Below, piece by piece: positions 1 through 7,481 of a stretch of DNA of 43,662 nt. Origin of the DNA: Nanobdellota archaeon. GTDB lineage: Archaea > Nanobdellota > Nanobdellia > Pacearchaeales > GW2011-AR1. The position numbers and the translations under genes are program-made. A model generated the notes under the pieces. It ran no database searches, was not told the origin of the DNA, and saw nothing but the letters and a program-made list of their open reading frames with translations. The stretch covers positions 1-43,662 of the forward strand of contig JAQICZ010000011.1 of the NCBI GenBank assembly GCA_027858295.1, written 5' to 3'. Each line of letters opens with the position of its first letter. The first letter of the stretch is position 1.

Positions 1-206
1 ATTTTAACGTAGCCTTGAGGGTTAAATCCCTTTGCCAAGATAGTGTAGTCTCTTTGATTACTATCTTCAAATCCCATTAGCCAATAATCTGGATCTTGTA
101 ACTGATCTGGAGATACCAGTGGTGCTTTTTTCATATTATTCTCTGAAATTAATCTTCCTGTCGCAATTTTTAATTTTTTTTCTAGTTCATTTATTAGCTT
201 GTTCAT
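1..206 (-). CDS. hypothetical protein, C-terminally cut by the window edge
   Basis: An open frame starts with ATG at 206 and runs leftward off the window; 68 codons are visible with no stop. A clear Shine-Dalgarno sequence, GGAGG, lies about 9 bases upstream of the ATG (plus-strand cctcc at 216-220), which fixes the start. The visible product begins MNKLINELEKKLKIATGR and continues with an aromatic/acidic stretch (PDYWLMGFED). I do not recognise a family. Use of an SD motif contrasts with the mostly leaderless genes nearby. Confidence 0.6.
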   Translation of the reverse strand, partial: MNKLINELEKKLKIATGRLISENNMKKAPLVSPDQLQDPDYWLMGFEDSNQRDYTILAKGFNPQGYVK

Positions 207-279
207 TTTATTTTTCCTCCTTTCTCGTTTTCTTCGGAAGGATTTTGCCAAATTTTATTGCGATTTGTCGCTACCATGA

Positions 280-407
280 TATAGTTACATATTGAATATA
301 TATAAAACAATCAATGATATTTTACATCAAAAGACAATATATGCATAATTGTATGGTAATATATAGTAAGATTGGATATGGATGGTAAAGGGATAAAGAA
401 AGAGGAT
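280..407 (+). promoter_or_regulatory. diverged duplicate of the lrp promoter region
   Basis: This 100-bp stretch aligns with the promoter of the Lrp gene (about 985-1075). Shared blocks are an AATATATATA(A)A run, a TCAA-containing operator-like block, CAATAT, GTAATATA and AGTAA followed by a TTGG start region. Only about a dozen Lrp-like codons could follow before stop codons, so it looks like the head of a lost paralogue or a second operator region. It lies at the 3' end of the minus-strand gene 410-970. Confidence 0.45.
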
Positions 408-409
408 TG

Positions 410-970
410 TTAGAGTAGTGGTTCCCACCCTCGTGCATTTTTTCCTAGTGTTTGTCCCCAGAATGAGTTTTTATAATTCCATTTTTTTTCTCTACTAGCT
501 TTTTTTATTATTTCTTGTCTTGTAGGATTATAAATGAAATCATATTCCTCTTTTTTCATTTTTCTAAAAATCAGTTCGAACCATTTAGTTTCAGCATAGT
601 AATATACTCTATTTTGTTTTATATTTCTTTTTTCCTTAGATAAACTTTTATAAATTTCCCATAATTTATCATATACAAAATCATTCCCAAGCTTTATTTC
701 TGATCTAAAATTCCAACCATTAATTATATCTTTATCCTCATTCTTCCACATGTCGAGATAATTTCTTTTAATATTTCTTAAATACATTAGATTTTTTGAA
801 TTCGAATAATTTTCATCTTTTATTTTTTTCTCAATGGTCAATTGTTCTTGCTTTATTTTGTCTTCAATTAGTCTTTCATTTTTTTCGTATTTTTCTATGA
901 GGTTGTTAAATAGAGATTTCATTTTTTTGTTTGAAAATGTCTTGATAATAACTTTAGTATGATTTACCAA
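410..970 (-). CDS. hypothetical protein, 186 aa
   Basis: Lysine/glutamate- and aromatic-rich protein of 186 residues with no family I recognise. The N-terminal half (about 1-75) is strongly charged and probably helical (repeated EKxxK patterns). The C-terminal half carries several Trp/Tyr residues, including WNFRSEIKLGNDFVYDKLWE. No membrane segment, metal motif or nuclease signature is visible. It is divergent from the Lrp gene at 1068, and its 3' end runs into the duplicated lrp promoter. A start at Met17 is possible, but the long start sits beside the AT-rich divergent promoter region. It could be a regulated partner of the Lrp protein; that is inference from position only. Confidence 0.6.
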   Translation of the reverse strand: MVNHTKVIIKTFSNKKMKSLFNNLIEKYEKNERLIEDKIKQEQLTIEKKIKDENYSNSKNLMYLRNIKRNYLDMWKNEDKDIINGWNFRSEIKLGNDFVYDKLWEIYKSLSKEKRNIKQNRVYYYAETKWFELIFRKMKKEEYDFIYNPTRQEIIKKASREKKWNYKNSFWGQTLGKNARGWEPLL

Positions 971-1009
971 GACAATAATATAATTGCATATTCATAATAT
1001 ATATAATAA

Positions 1010-1055
1010 TTGATAGAACTATCAACCAAAACGCAATATTTATATAACAATATTG
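1010..1055 (+). promoter_or_regulatory. lrp promoter with two inverted repeats (putative autoregulatory operator)
   Basis: TTGATA and TATCAA (1010-1015 / 1020-1025) form a perfect inverted repeat with a 4-bp spacer. CAATATT (1034-1040) and AATATTG (1049-1055) form a second, flanking a TATA-like TATATAA at 1041-1047. The second repeat encloses the TATA box about 26 bp upstream of the ATG at 1068, so bound protein would block transcription of a leaderless mRNA. Lrp-family proteins commonly autoregulate; binding here is inferred. Confidence 0.55.
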
Positions 1056-1067
1056 TAATATAGAGTA

Positions 1068-2006
1068 ATGTTGGGCATAAAAGATAAAAAGATACTTTAT
1101 CAGCTAGACCTTAATTCAAGGCAATCAATAAATCAAATAGCGAAAAAAGTAGGCCTAAGTAAAGACATAGTAAACTACAGACTAAAAAAATTAGAACAAG
1201 ATAATTTTATACAGGGCTATCAAACAATAATTGACTTCCAAAAACTAGGATACATAACAGTAAGAACAAGGATGACTTTGGTGGATACATCTCCCCAAAA
1301 AGAAAAAGAAATAATTGATTTCTTAATAAAAGAAAAGCAAGTTTTTTTTATTTTGGAACTTGAAGGGACAGAATTAACTTACGGGCTAATGATTAAAGAG
1401 CTCTCAGAATTGAATGACTTCTATGAAAAATTTGAATCAAGGTTCAAAGAATTTCTATCAAACAAAAAATTCGCAATCTACTCAGATCTTTATCATTTTA
1501 GCCGTTCCTACATAGAAAAATCAAAAGAAAAGAATACAATAATAATAAAACAGAATAAAGAAGAAGGGGTAGATAAATTTGATTTAGATATTCTAAAGAT
1601 TCTCTCTAAAAATGCAAGAACAACAACAATGGAAATAGCAACAATTCTTGAGACGCCAGCCACAACAGTGGCTCACAGAATAAAAAGACTAGAAGAAAAA
1701 AAGATAATCCTCGGCTACGGGTTATTATTCAATTTTAACAAATTAAGCTACAGTTACTTTAGAGTCAATTTAGAATTGAGAGATATATCAAATATAAAGA
1801 AAATAATAAACTACTGCGAATTAAACGAAAATATAATATACGCGATGAAGACCCTCGGAGGCTCAGACCTAGAAATATATTTTGAATCAACACAAGAAAC
1901 CTTTTTAGAATCAATGAAACAGATAAGAAAACAATTCCCAGAAATAAGAAGTTGGGATTATAATATATTAAAAAAATACCATAAATTTAATTATTTCTTT
2001 GGGTAA
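1068..2006 (+). CDS. tandem-domain Lrp/AsnC family transcriptional regulator
   Basis: The 312-residue protein is two Lrp/AsnC modules in series; a normal family member is about 150 residues. Module 1 has a winged HTH at about residues 5-55 (LDLNSRQSINQIAKKVGLSK) followed by a RAM-like alpha/beta region to about 150. A linker then leads to a second HTH at about 172-215 (ARTTTMEIATILETPATTVA) and a second RAM-like region to the C-terminus. Such proteins act as DNA-binding regulators that sense amino acids or related ligands. With two HTHs on one chain, a monomer could act like the usual dimer. The ATG follows a TATA box by about 26 bp (leaderless). The palindromes around that box suggest autoregulation. 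Its targets are unknown. Confidence 0.85.
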   Translation: MLGIKDKKILYQLDLNSRQSINQIAKKVGLSKDIVNYRLKKLEQDNFIQGYQTIIDFQKLGYITVRTRMTLVDTSPQKEKEIIDFLIKEKQVFFILELEGTELTYGLMIKELSELNDFYEKFESRFKEFLSNKKFAIYSDLYHFSRSYIEKSKEKNTIIIKQNKEEGVDKFDLDILKILSKNARTTTMEIATILETPATTVAHRIKRLEEKKIILGYGLLFNFNKLSYSYFRVNLELRDISNIKKIINYCELNENIIYAMKTLGGSDLEIYFESTQETFLESMKQIRKQFPEIRSWDYNILKKYHKFNYFFG

Positions 2007-2113
2007 TTATCTATTAATTTTTTTATAGACCCCCTACAAATCGCAGTCAACTCATAGCTTGATCTGTAATAAGTGATATAATTTACTAATCCACCCTAAC
2101 TAAAAAACGGTTT

Positions 2114-2520
2114 TTATTGATACTTCTTTGTCGCTTCAATCTCATCTTCTTTTGAAACAAAAGAATAATTACAAAATTTATATCTATCTTTATTAGTTGA
2201 AGGATGATTCACACAATCATCTAAAATCCTCGCAGCTCTAATCCAATCTTCAGAAAAATTCATTTTCTCCAACTCACTAAAATTCCCATAGACTTACCTC
2301 TTATCTAAAATAGTTCCATTAGGAAAACTAATTCTATATGGAATATATGCTCCACCCTTCCCAGTCAATAAAGAACCACTATTATAATCCGCAAGCCAAG
2401 AGAATCCATTTCCTTCTAAAAGTCAATAGTTTTTTCATAATTATTATTTCCCAAAAATATTCTTGTTTGAGAGGTAAGGCTTTCTTTCGGAAATCCAGGA
2501 ATTGATAATTGTTTATCCAT
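2114..2520 (-). pseudogene. frameshifted hypothetical protein gene, about 135 codons
   Basis: Reading leftward from ATG at 2520 gives MDKQLSIPGFPKESLTSQTR and ends at TAG (2416-2418). Adding one T to the adjacent T run restores a frame reading LEGNGFSWLADYNSGSLLTG. That frame continues to a second in-frame TAA at 2294-2296, then (NFSELEKMNFSEDWIRAARI) to a natural stop at 2114. The residue pattern is protein-like throughout, so this is one gene broken by a frameshift and a nonsense codon. I do not recognise its family. The interval 2007-2113 between it and lrp holds only a T-rich terminator-like run (2011-2022). Confidence 0.6.
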
Positions 2521-2605
2521 TGTCATAATAAATTATACAATTAATTAGACAAATTATAATAGTCATCACAGTATATAGTTTAATTATTACCGAAATCTAA
2601 AAATA

Positions 2606-2875
2606 TTAATAATTTAGAGTATATTGCCTAGCCAGAGATTTAATATCATTATAATCTTTTCTTCCTGGCTTTTCAACTTTATAATAAAAAGATAATATTT
2701 CCTTGGGGCATAAAGACTGAGATAGATCTTCAAGAATAAGTTGATAGTTTTTTTTGTCCTTAGAGCCTAAAATACCTTTTTCGGCCATTTCATGATACTT
2801 TTTATTTTTCCAATTTTTACTATCTCTCTCTTCCTTGTCTTTCAATTTTGTGACTAGCCTTGAACCTTTTGACAT
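2606..2875 (-). CDS. small basic hypothetical protein, 89 aa
   Basis: Highly charged 89-residue protein (MSKGSRLVTKLKDKEERDSK) with a C-terminal part rich in aromatic residues. No recognised domain, signal peptide or membrane segment. A TATA-like TATAAATTTTTAAAA lies 25-40 bp upstream of the ATG. The same promoter-like block recurs at about 2986-3005, suggesting local duplication. Coding status is supported by an unbroken frame, a promoter in the usual place and compositional likeness to neighbours, not by homology. Confidence 0.5.
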   Translation of the reverse strand: MSKGSRLVTKLKDKEERDSKNWKNKKYHEMAEKGILGSKDKKNYQLILEDLSQSLCPKEILSFYYKVEKPGRKDYNDIKSLARQYTLNY

Positions 2876-2929
2876 AGATGATTATGAAAAATAGCCTTTT
2901 TAAAAATTTATATTCTAGGCATCACCCCA

Positions 2930-2973
2930 TATGTCCGCAGCGCAGCGAATAATTAATTGTCTTGAAAATAATC
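2930..2973 (-). repeat. dispersed GC-rich 3' element, copy a
   Basis: Carries GCAGCGCAGCGAATAATTAA, the core of the dispersed family. It lies downstream of the minus-strand gene 3131-3481 and upstream of gene 2606-2875. Confidence 0.6.
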
Positions 2974-3044
2974 TGGGAAAACAATCCTTTTAAAAATTTA
3001 TATCCTTCACCCCAACAATTTTGAATTATTTTTGAGCTAAAATG

Positions 3045-3105
3045 CCTTCTCTCTACAATTTATTGTAGAAGTGTAAACCCAAATTTACACGTTAGTAGAG
3101 GTAAT
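3045..3105 (-). other. pair of perfect hairpins downstream of gene 3131-3481
   Basis: CTACAA..TTGTAG (3053-3068) and GTGTAAA..TTTACAC (3071-3090) are adjacent perfect inverted repeats. An outer GTAGAG/CTCTAC pairing (3095-3100 with 3051-3056) could close a branched structure instead. It may be a terminator or 3'-UTR structure, or a small RNA; 2986-3005 carries a promoter-like block with no gene at the expected distance. Confidence 0.4.
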
Positions 3106-3130
3106 GGTTTACGGAATCAAAAATAAAAAA

Positions 3131-3481
3131 TTAAAGGTAGGTTACGCCACTCTTTGTTAGCGCCACAAACCGAATTCCCATAGGCAACCCAAGCACAGCA
3201 GAGCACAAAGCCATATGTTCCTTCCCATTACCAGAAGCAATAGAACAAGCAACTTCCATCTCCTCAAACTTCCCAGCCAACTTTTTCTTCAAGTCATCTC
3301 TCAAATCAAGAAGCCTTTTAGAAGTATCAATCTTAACAAACTCAAAAGCCTTCTCATGAGTAAACGTCTTAGCAGCATCATCGCCAACTAAAACTATTTT
3401 TTCCCAATCACCATGCTTCATGAGCCCGTTAACCTGAGCCCACGAACCCTCACCTGTAGATAACAATGCAATTAATTCCAT
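3131..3481 (-). CDS. conserved-looking hypothetical protein, Rossmann-like, 116 aa
   Basis: The sequence alternates hydrophobic strands and amphipathic helices: MELIALLSTGEGSW, then EKIVLVGDDAAKTF, VACSIASGNGKEHMALCSAV and GIRFVALTKSGVTYL. This suggests a small alpha/beta (Rossmann-like) fold resembling the sensor-type folds common in archaea. The GDD and SGNGKEH loops are candidate ligand sites. No catalytic signature can be assigned. A TATA-like CCTTAAAAAG sits about 24 bp upstream of the ATG at 3481, so the mRNA is probably leaderless. Function unknown. Confidence 0.65.
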   Translation of the reverse strand: MELIALLSTGEGSWAQVNGLMKHGDWEKIVLVGDDAAKTFTHEKAFEFVKIDTSKRLLDLRDDLKKKLAGKFEEMEVACSIASGNGKEHMALCSAVLGLPMGIRFVALTKSGVTYL

Positions 3482-3656
3482 ATAGAAAAAAAGCCAACTC
3501 TCTTTTTAAGGATTATTGTAATAATTGGACCATTGAATTTTTTTTTAAAATAAATATATATTTTATGATTGTAGGGGTTAGATGTCTTAAATCTTTCAAG
3601 TTAAAAATTATCCCAAACAGATCGCGCTATAATATAGGTTTGGAATGACACAATAT

Positions 3657-3718
3657 TTGTCCCTGACGGAGTCAATAATTAAAATACCTTAATTACTGAG
3701 CGATAGCGAAGGTATTTT
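3657..3718 (-). terminator. terminator-like hairpin overlapping the 3' end of the metalloprotease gene, plus element copy b
   Basis: A 10-bp inverted repeat, AAAATACCTT (3681-3690) and AAGGTATTTT (3709-3718), has the stop codon of gene 3693-4196 in its loop, so the last codons form half of the stem. Downstream on the minus strand lies TGAC-TCC-GTCA (3664-3674), the variable hairpin of the dispersed 3' element family; the loop carries its second conserved part (TAATTACTGAGCGATAGCGA). Confidence 0.55.
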
Positions 3719-4196
3719 TATCTTTCTGAAAATAATAATATTCCCTTATCTGCTTAGCCGTCAAATAATATTTAGAATATTCCCTAGCATCCTCAATTTT
3801 TTGAGTAACGGAATAAATACCCTTAAAGTATCCTCTGTCAACAGCCATATTATCAGCTTCATTCTCAATCTCAGCTCTAAGCCTCTTCCCAAAAGTTAAA
3901 TATGAAATCAACTTAATCCAAAATAAGAAATAACCAATCCTTTTTCCTTGAATAGCATGGCATAACTCATGAACAAATAAAGCCTTTAACTCAAATTTAG
4001 AAAGTCCCTTAGTCTTTTCGTAATTTATAAAAATGATTCTAATCCCAGGAACAAACCAAATAAAAAAGGCCCAAAAAGGTAATCTCTTAGTTTCAATAAT
4101 CAAAATCTTACCCTTAATTTCAGGAAAAGACTTCTTCCTAATCTCCCAAACTATTTTTTTATAATCATGTATAACACAATTAGTCATCAAACCCAT
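3693..4196 (-). CDS. HExxH zinc metalloprotease-like membrane protein
   Basis: The 167-residue protein carries the zinc-binding helix HELCH at about residues 91-95 (LKALFVHELCHAIQG). A downstream glutamate cluster (RAEIENEADNMA) can supply the third ligand and an ExxAD-type motif. Hydrophobic stretches before (LPFWAFFIWFVPGIRIIFI) and after (GYFLFWIKLISYLTF) the active helix suggest membrane association. This is a gluzincin-type plan (M48/M56-like), though the protein is shorter than typical members. Met4 (4187) is an alternative start; neither has a strong TATA box at -26. Its stop codon lies in the loop of a terminator-like hairpin. Confidence 0.7.
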   Translation of the reverse strand: MGLMTNCVIHDYKKIVWEIRKKSFPEIKGKILIIETKRLPFWAFFIWFVPGIRIIFINYEKTKGLSKFELKALFVHELCHAIQGKRIGYFLFWIKLISYLTFGKRLRAEIENEADNMAVDRGYFKGIYSVTQKIEDAREYSKYYLTAKQIREYYYFQKDKNTFAIAQ

Positions 4197-4447
4197 TTAA
4201 ACACAATTGTTCTGTTCTTCTCCCATATCTTTAACATGTTGATTCTACCTTCACTCTGTTCAGTTATTCCCTCCCCTGTAATTCCTCTCAGCTTTTTCTT
4301 TGATTTAGCGCTTATAGAAAAGCCCACCCAGGGTATAATAATATCCGCTGCGCTGTGGGCATAACCGGCTCTGTTAAATTTTTCAAATGATGATAAATTT
4401 TGCCAAAAAACATGAACAATTCCCTCTGTCTTAATGCCCCAAAACTC
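4187..4447 (-). other. start-less open frame in the 4197-4629 intergenic region (possible gene remnant)
   Basis: One minus-strand frame is open for about 87 codons (…VFWQNLSSFEKFNRAGYAH…) and ends inside the 5' end of the metalloprotease gene. No ATG occurs before its last fifth, and a stop precedes it. It contains a dispersed-element copy (about 4337-4366). The region is more GC-rich and more C/T-biased than its surroundings. It may be a decayed gene or chance; the remainder up to 4629 holds the palindromic element at 4498-4552 and the ATPase promoter. Confidence 0.2.
4337..4366 (+). repeat. dispersed GC-rich element, copy c (opposite orientation)
   Basis: AATATCCGCTGCGCTGTGGG is the family core read on the plus strand. 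It is the only copy in this orientation, and no plus-strand gene ends just before it. Confidence 0.5.
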
Positions 4448-4497
4448 TGTTGACCTTCAACAATCCCCTCTGCCCTTTTGGTACTAACTCAATTATT

Positions 4498-4552
4498 TTA
4501 GCAGAGCAAGTTTGGAATGCGCTAGCGCGTCCAAAACGCCGCGGGTGCGTAA
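4498..4552. repeat. palindromic element with conserved arms, copy 1
   Basis: Left arm AGCAGAGCAAG and right arm GCGGGTGCGTAA are shared with 17192-17245. The centre (4511-4535) is a near-perfect palindrome, TTTGGA..GCGC TA GCGC..TCCAAA, different from the core of the other copy. Confidence 0.6.
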
Positions 4553-4629
4553 TACCAATCAACCAACCACCCAATTGACCACAGCACCATTCGGCTAAAA
4601 TTAATAAACTCTAACCCCCAATTAAATAA

Positions 4630-7245
4630 ATGGAAGAGGTAACCTATTACAACAAATCTATTGAAGATTCCCTTAAAGTACAAAAGTCTTCTCTCAATGG
4701 CCTTTCCCAAGAAGAAGCTCAATCCCGTCTCCAACAATATGGAAAAAATGAAATAACTAAAAAAAGAAAATTTCATCTACTAAAAGTTGCACTTTCACAA
4801 TTCAAATCATTCTTTATTTACATCCTAATTATTGCAACTGTAATTTCCTTTTCGATAGGTCACTCAATTGATGGTTTTGTTATTGGGTCAATAGTAATTC
4901 TAAATGCAGTTATAGGTTTCATTCAACAATTCAAAGCAGAGAAGGCAATCCAGGATTTAAAAAAAATGATTATTCCAGTTGCAACTGTTCTAAGAAATAA
5001 TGTTCGAATGGAAATACCTTCCTCAGATTTAGTGCCTGGCGATATAATAATTTTAGAGGCAGGTGACAAGGTTTCCGCAGACTGCAGAATAATTGAAGAA
5101 GAAAATCTAGGAGTAAATGAATCTTCGCTAACAGGTGAAAGTCTGCCAGTCTCAAAAACAATAGATGTTATTAGTAATAGGGTTTCATTAGCAGAAGAGA
5201 AAAATATGCTTTTTACAGGGACTCAGATAACAAGAGGAACAGTTAAAGCACTTGTAATAAATACAGGAATAAAGACGGTTTTTGGAACTATTGCAGAAGA
5301 TTTACAAGATATAGAAACCGTAAAAACTCCGATTGAAAAAAGATTAGACAAATTCTCAAAACAAATTGGTTTAATTGTTTTAGGAATGGTTGTAATTATT
5401 ATGCTCCTTGGAATATCCAACAAATTTGATTTAGTAGAAATGTTTCTAATATCAGTTGCCTTAGCAGTTTCCGCAATCCCAGAAGGCCTGCCAGCCGTTC
5501 TAACATTAGGTTTCGCAATTTCTTCAATGATTATGTCTAAGAAAAATGTAGTAATAAGAAAGTTGCCAGCCGTAGAAGCCCTAGGAAGTGTGACAGTAAT
5601 CTGTACTGACAAGACCGGAACACTAACAGAAGAAAAAATGACAATTCAAGAAATCTTTGCGAACAATCAATTCTATGAAAAAACAGAAAACAAATTATTA
5701 TTAGATAACCAAGAAATCAGTTTAGATGTACACAAGTCAGCAAAGCACTTGCTAGAAACAAGTTGTCTTTGTAATAATGCAAGATTCGAAAAATCAGATA
5801 ATGGTTATACTTATTTTGGAGACCCAACCGAAACAGCCCTAGTAGAAGCAGCCATGAACTTAGGCATAAACAAAAAAGAATTAATCGAACAAATGCCAAG
5901 TCTGGAAAAACTAGAATTTGATTCAGAAAGAAAAATGATGTCCGTATTAAGGAAAGTAGAAAACAAAAGAATACTATATGTTAAAGGAGCTCCAAATAAA
6001 ATACTAGAAAGTTCTACTTACGAAATTATTAATGGAAATCTTAAAAAATTAACAAATAAAAGAAAAATAGAATTATTAGAACAATCAAGATTAATGGAAA
6101 AAAAGGCCTTAAGAGTTTTAGGTTTTGCTATAAAAGAATTATCTCTAAAAGAAACTATTTCAGAAGAAGGCCTTATCTTCCAAGGCTTTGCAGGAATGAT
6201 TGACCCTCCCAGAAAAGAAGTAGCTGCCGCAATACAAGAGTGTAAAGCTGCAGGAATAAATGTAAAAATAATAACAGGTGATTCTCCAGTCACAGCAAAA
6301 GCAATTGGGGAACAAATAGGCATAACAGGACGTGTCATAACAGAATTAGAACTAAGTTCGATGTCAAATCTAGAATTGATAAGACAAATAGATGAAATTG
6401 CAATATTCGCAAGAATGACACCAGAACAAAAATTAAGAATAACAAAAATCCTACAAACAAAAGGGGAAACCGTTGCGATTACAGGTGATGGAGTAAACGA
6501 TGCTCTAGCATTAAAGTCAGCAGACGTAGGCATCGCAATGGGTAAAAGAGGTACAGACGTTTCAAGAGATGTTGCTGATATAGTTTTAGTAGATGATAAT
6601 TTTGCATCAATTGTCGAGGGAGTCAGAGAAGGAAGAAGGACATATGACAATATTAAGAAATTTACAAAATATCTTTTAGCTGTTAATTTTTCAGAAGTAG
6701 GTTTGGTTCTGTTTGCTCTTTTAGCAAATTTACCATTACCAATACTACCATTACAAATTCTCTGGATGAATATTGCAAGTAATTCATTTCCCTCTCTTGC
6801 TTTAGTTTTTGAAAAAGGTGAAGATGTAATGATAACAAAACCAAGAAGAGAAACTTCCATTCTTTCTGGTACAATGAAATATATCGTTCTCTCAGGGGTC
6901 TTAGCATTCCTTGTGGAATTAGTAATATTCAAGATTCTACTAAAAGACAATCCAATTGAATTAACAAGAACTATGGTTCTGACATTAGGAATCCTATATG
7001 AATTACTATTCATTTATACAGTTCGATCAGAAAAGTCTTTGTTTAAAGCTGGAGCTTTTTCAAACAGGTGGCTTAATTATACAATATTATTTTCATTAGC
7101 ACTCCACATAGGACTTCTATACAGTCCACTTGGAAATTTATTCAGCTTAGTTCCATTGTCGTTAAACAACTGGTTATTCATTTTGCCATTTGCATTCTCA
7201 GGTCTAATCATCTTCGAAGTTGCAAAATTCTTTAAGAAAAAATAA
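4630..7245 (+). CDS. P2-type (type II) cation-transporting ATPase
   Basis: Integral membrane pump of 871 residues. N-terminal cation ATPase domain; TGES actuator motif at about 167-170; phosphorylation site DKTGT with Asp327; PEGLP in M4 at about 282-288 (AIPEGLPAVLTL); hinge GDGVND at about 619-624; and a C-terminal set of about four more membrane helices. This layout is that of SERCA/PMR1-like P2 ATPases, which export Ca2+ or related cations at the expense of ATP. In M6 the usual NxxTD is NIASN (714-718), so the acidic Ca2+ ligand is Asn and the substrate is uncertain. The start at 4630 follows TTAATAAA (4601-4608) by 26 bp, so the mRNA is leaderless. Confidence 0.93.
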   Translation: MEEVTYYNKSIEDSLKVQKSSLNGLSQEEAQSRLQQYGKNEITKKRKFHLLKVALSQFKSFFIYILIIATVISFSIGHSIDGFVIGSIVILNAVIGFIQQFKAEKAIQDLKKMIIPVATVLRNNVRMEIPSSDLVPGDIIILEAGDKVSADCRIIEEENLGVNESSLTGESLPVSKTIDVISNRVSLAEEKNMLFTGTQITRGTVKALVINTGIKTVFGTIAEDLQDIETVKTPIEKRLDKFSKQIGLIVLGMVVIIMLLGISNKFDLVEMFLISVALAVSAIPEGLPAVLTLGFAISSMIMSKKNVVIRKLPAVEALGSVTVICTDKTGTLTEEKMTIQEIFANNQFYEKTENKLLLDNQEISLDVHKSAKHLLETSCLCNNARFEKSDNGYTYFGDPTETALVEAAMNLGINKKELIEQMPSLEKLEFDSERKMMSVLRKVENKRILYVKGAPNKILESSTYEIINGNLKKLTNKRKIELLEQSRLMEKKALRVLGFAIKELSLKETISEEGLIFQGFAGMIDPPRKEVAAAIQECKAAGINVKIITGDSPVTAKAIGEQIGITGRVITELELSSMSNLELIRQIDEIAIFARMTPEQKLRITKILQTKGETVAITGDGVNDALALKSADVGIAMGKRGTDVSRDVADIVLVDDNFASIVEGVREGRRTYDNIKKFTKYLLAVNFSEVGLVLFALLANLPLPILPLQILWMNIASNSFPSLALVFEKGEDVMITKPRRETSILSGTMKYIVLSGVLAFLVELVIFKILLKDNPIELTRTMVLTLGILYELLFIYTVRSEKSLFKAGAFSNRWLNYTILFSLALHIGLLYSPLGNLFSLVPLSLNNWLFILPFAFSGLIIFEVAKFFKKK

Positions 7246-7250
7246 TAAGT
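7235..7250 (-). terminator. T-run terminator of the 5S-like RNA
   Basis: On the minus strand, TTATTATTTTTTC follows the terminal helix of the RNA at 7253-7383 within a few bases, inside the 3' end of the convergent ATPase gene. T-runs are the usual archaeal intrinsic terminators. Confidence 0.45.
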
Positions 7251-7252
7251 AA

Positions 7253-7383
7253 CAAGAGAAGCAATCCACCCCTATTCTAATTTTATCAGAGTGAAAACAA
7301 AATGGTGAAACCCTAATTTCCAACACAAGTGAGTTAACTCATCAGGGGAACGGGCTATGTATCAAGTCACCTACTTCTCTTGC
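7253..7383 (-). ncRNA. small stable RNA, three-way junction, 5S rRNA-like
   Basis: A 9-bp perfect terminal helix (CAAGAGAAG / CTTCTCTTG, 7253-7261 with 7374-7382) encloses about 112 nt. A TATA box, TTATATTC (7404-7411), lies 26 bp before the first helix base, and a T-run follows the 3' strand. Inside, GGUGA..UUUCACC and CACUCU..AGGGGUG give two further arms, so a three-way junction. The first arm contains CCCGUUCCC and, after a loop, GGAAAUUA, as in helix II/III of archaeal 5S rRNA (CCCGUUCCC … GGAAGUUAAG). Loop C is about twice the normal length and lacks the usual CCGAAC, and no loop E motif is evident. It is either a divergent 5S rRNA or an unrelated stable RNA. Confidence 0.45.
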
Positions 7384-7481
7384 ATTAAAAGAATGTATCA
7401 GGAGAATATAATTTTAATCAAATGATTTTATCCTTTTTGTCCGTCTCTTATCCACTCAGAACTAATTACTAAAAAGAGGGT

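Noticed and set aside
3466-3648. 60-codon plus-strand frame between 3131-3481 and 3693-4196
   Set aside because: It overlaps the promoter and start of the minus-strand gene and has low-complexity composition. The 3482-3656 gap shows nothing else.
6018-7013. 331-codon open frame antisense to the P-type ATPase
   Set aside because: The sense frame has complete ATPase motifs; the antisense frame is a shadow of its codon pattern.
7310-7345. Hammerhead-ribozyme-like CTGATGA … GAAA on the minus strand
   Set aside because: No stem II between the two motifs and no consistent stem I or III; the bases fit the 5S-like fold better.
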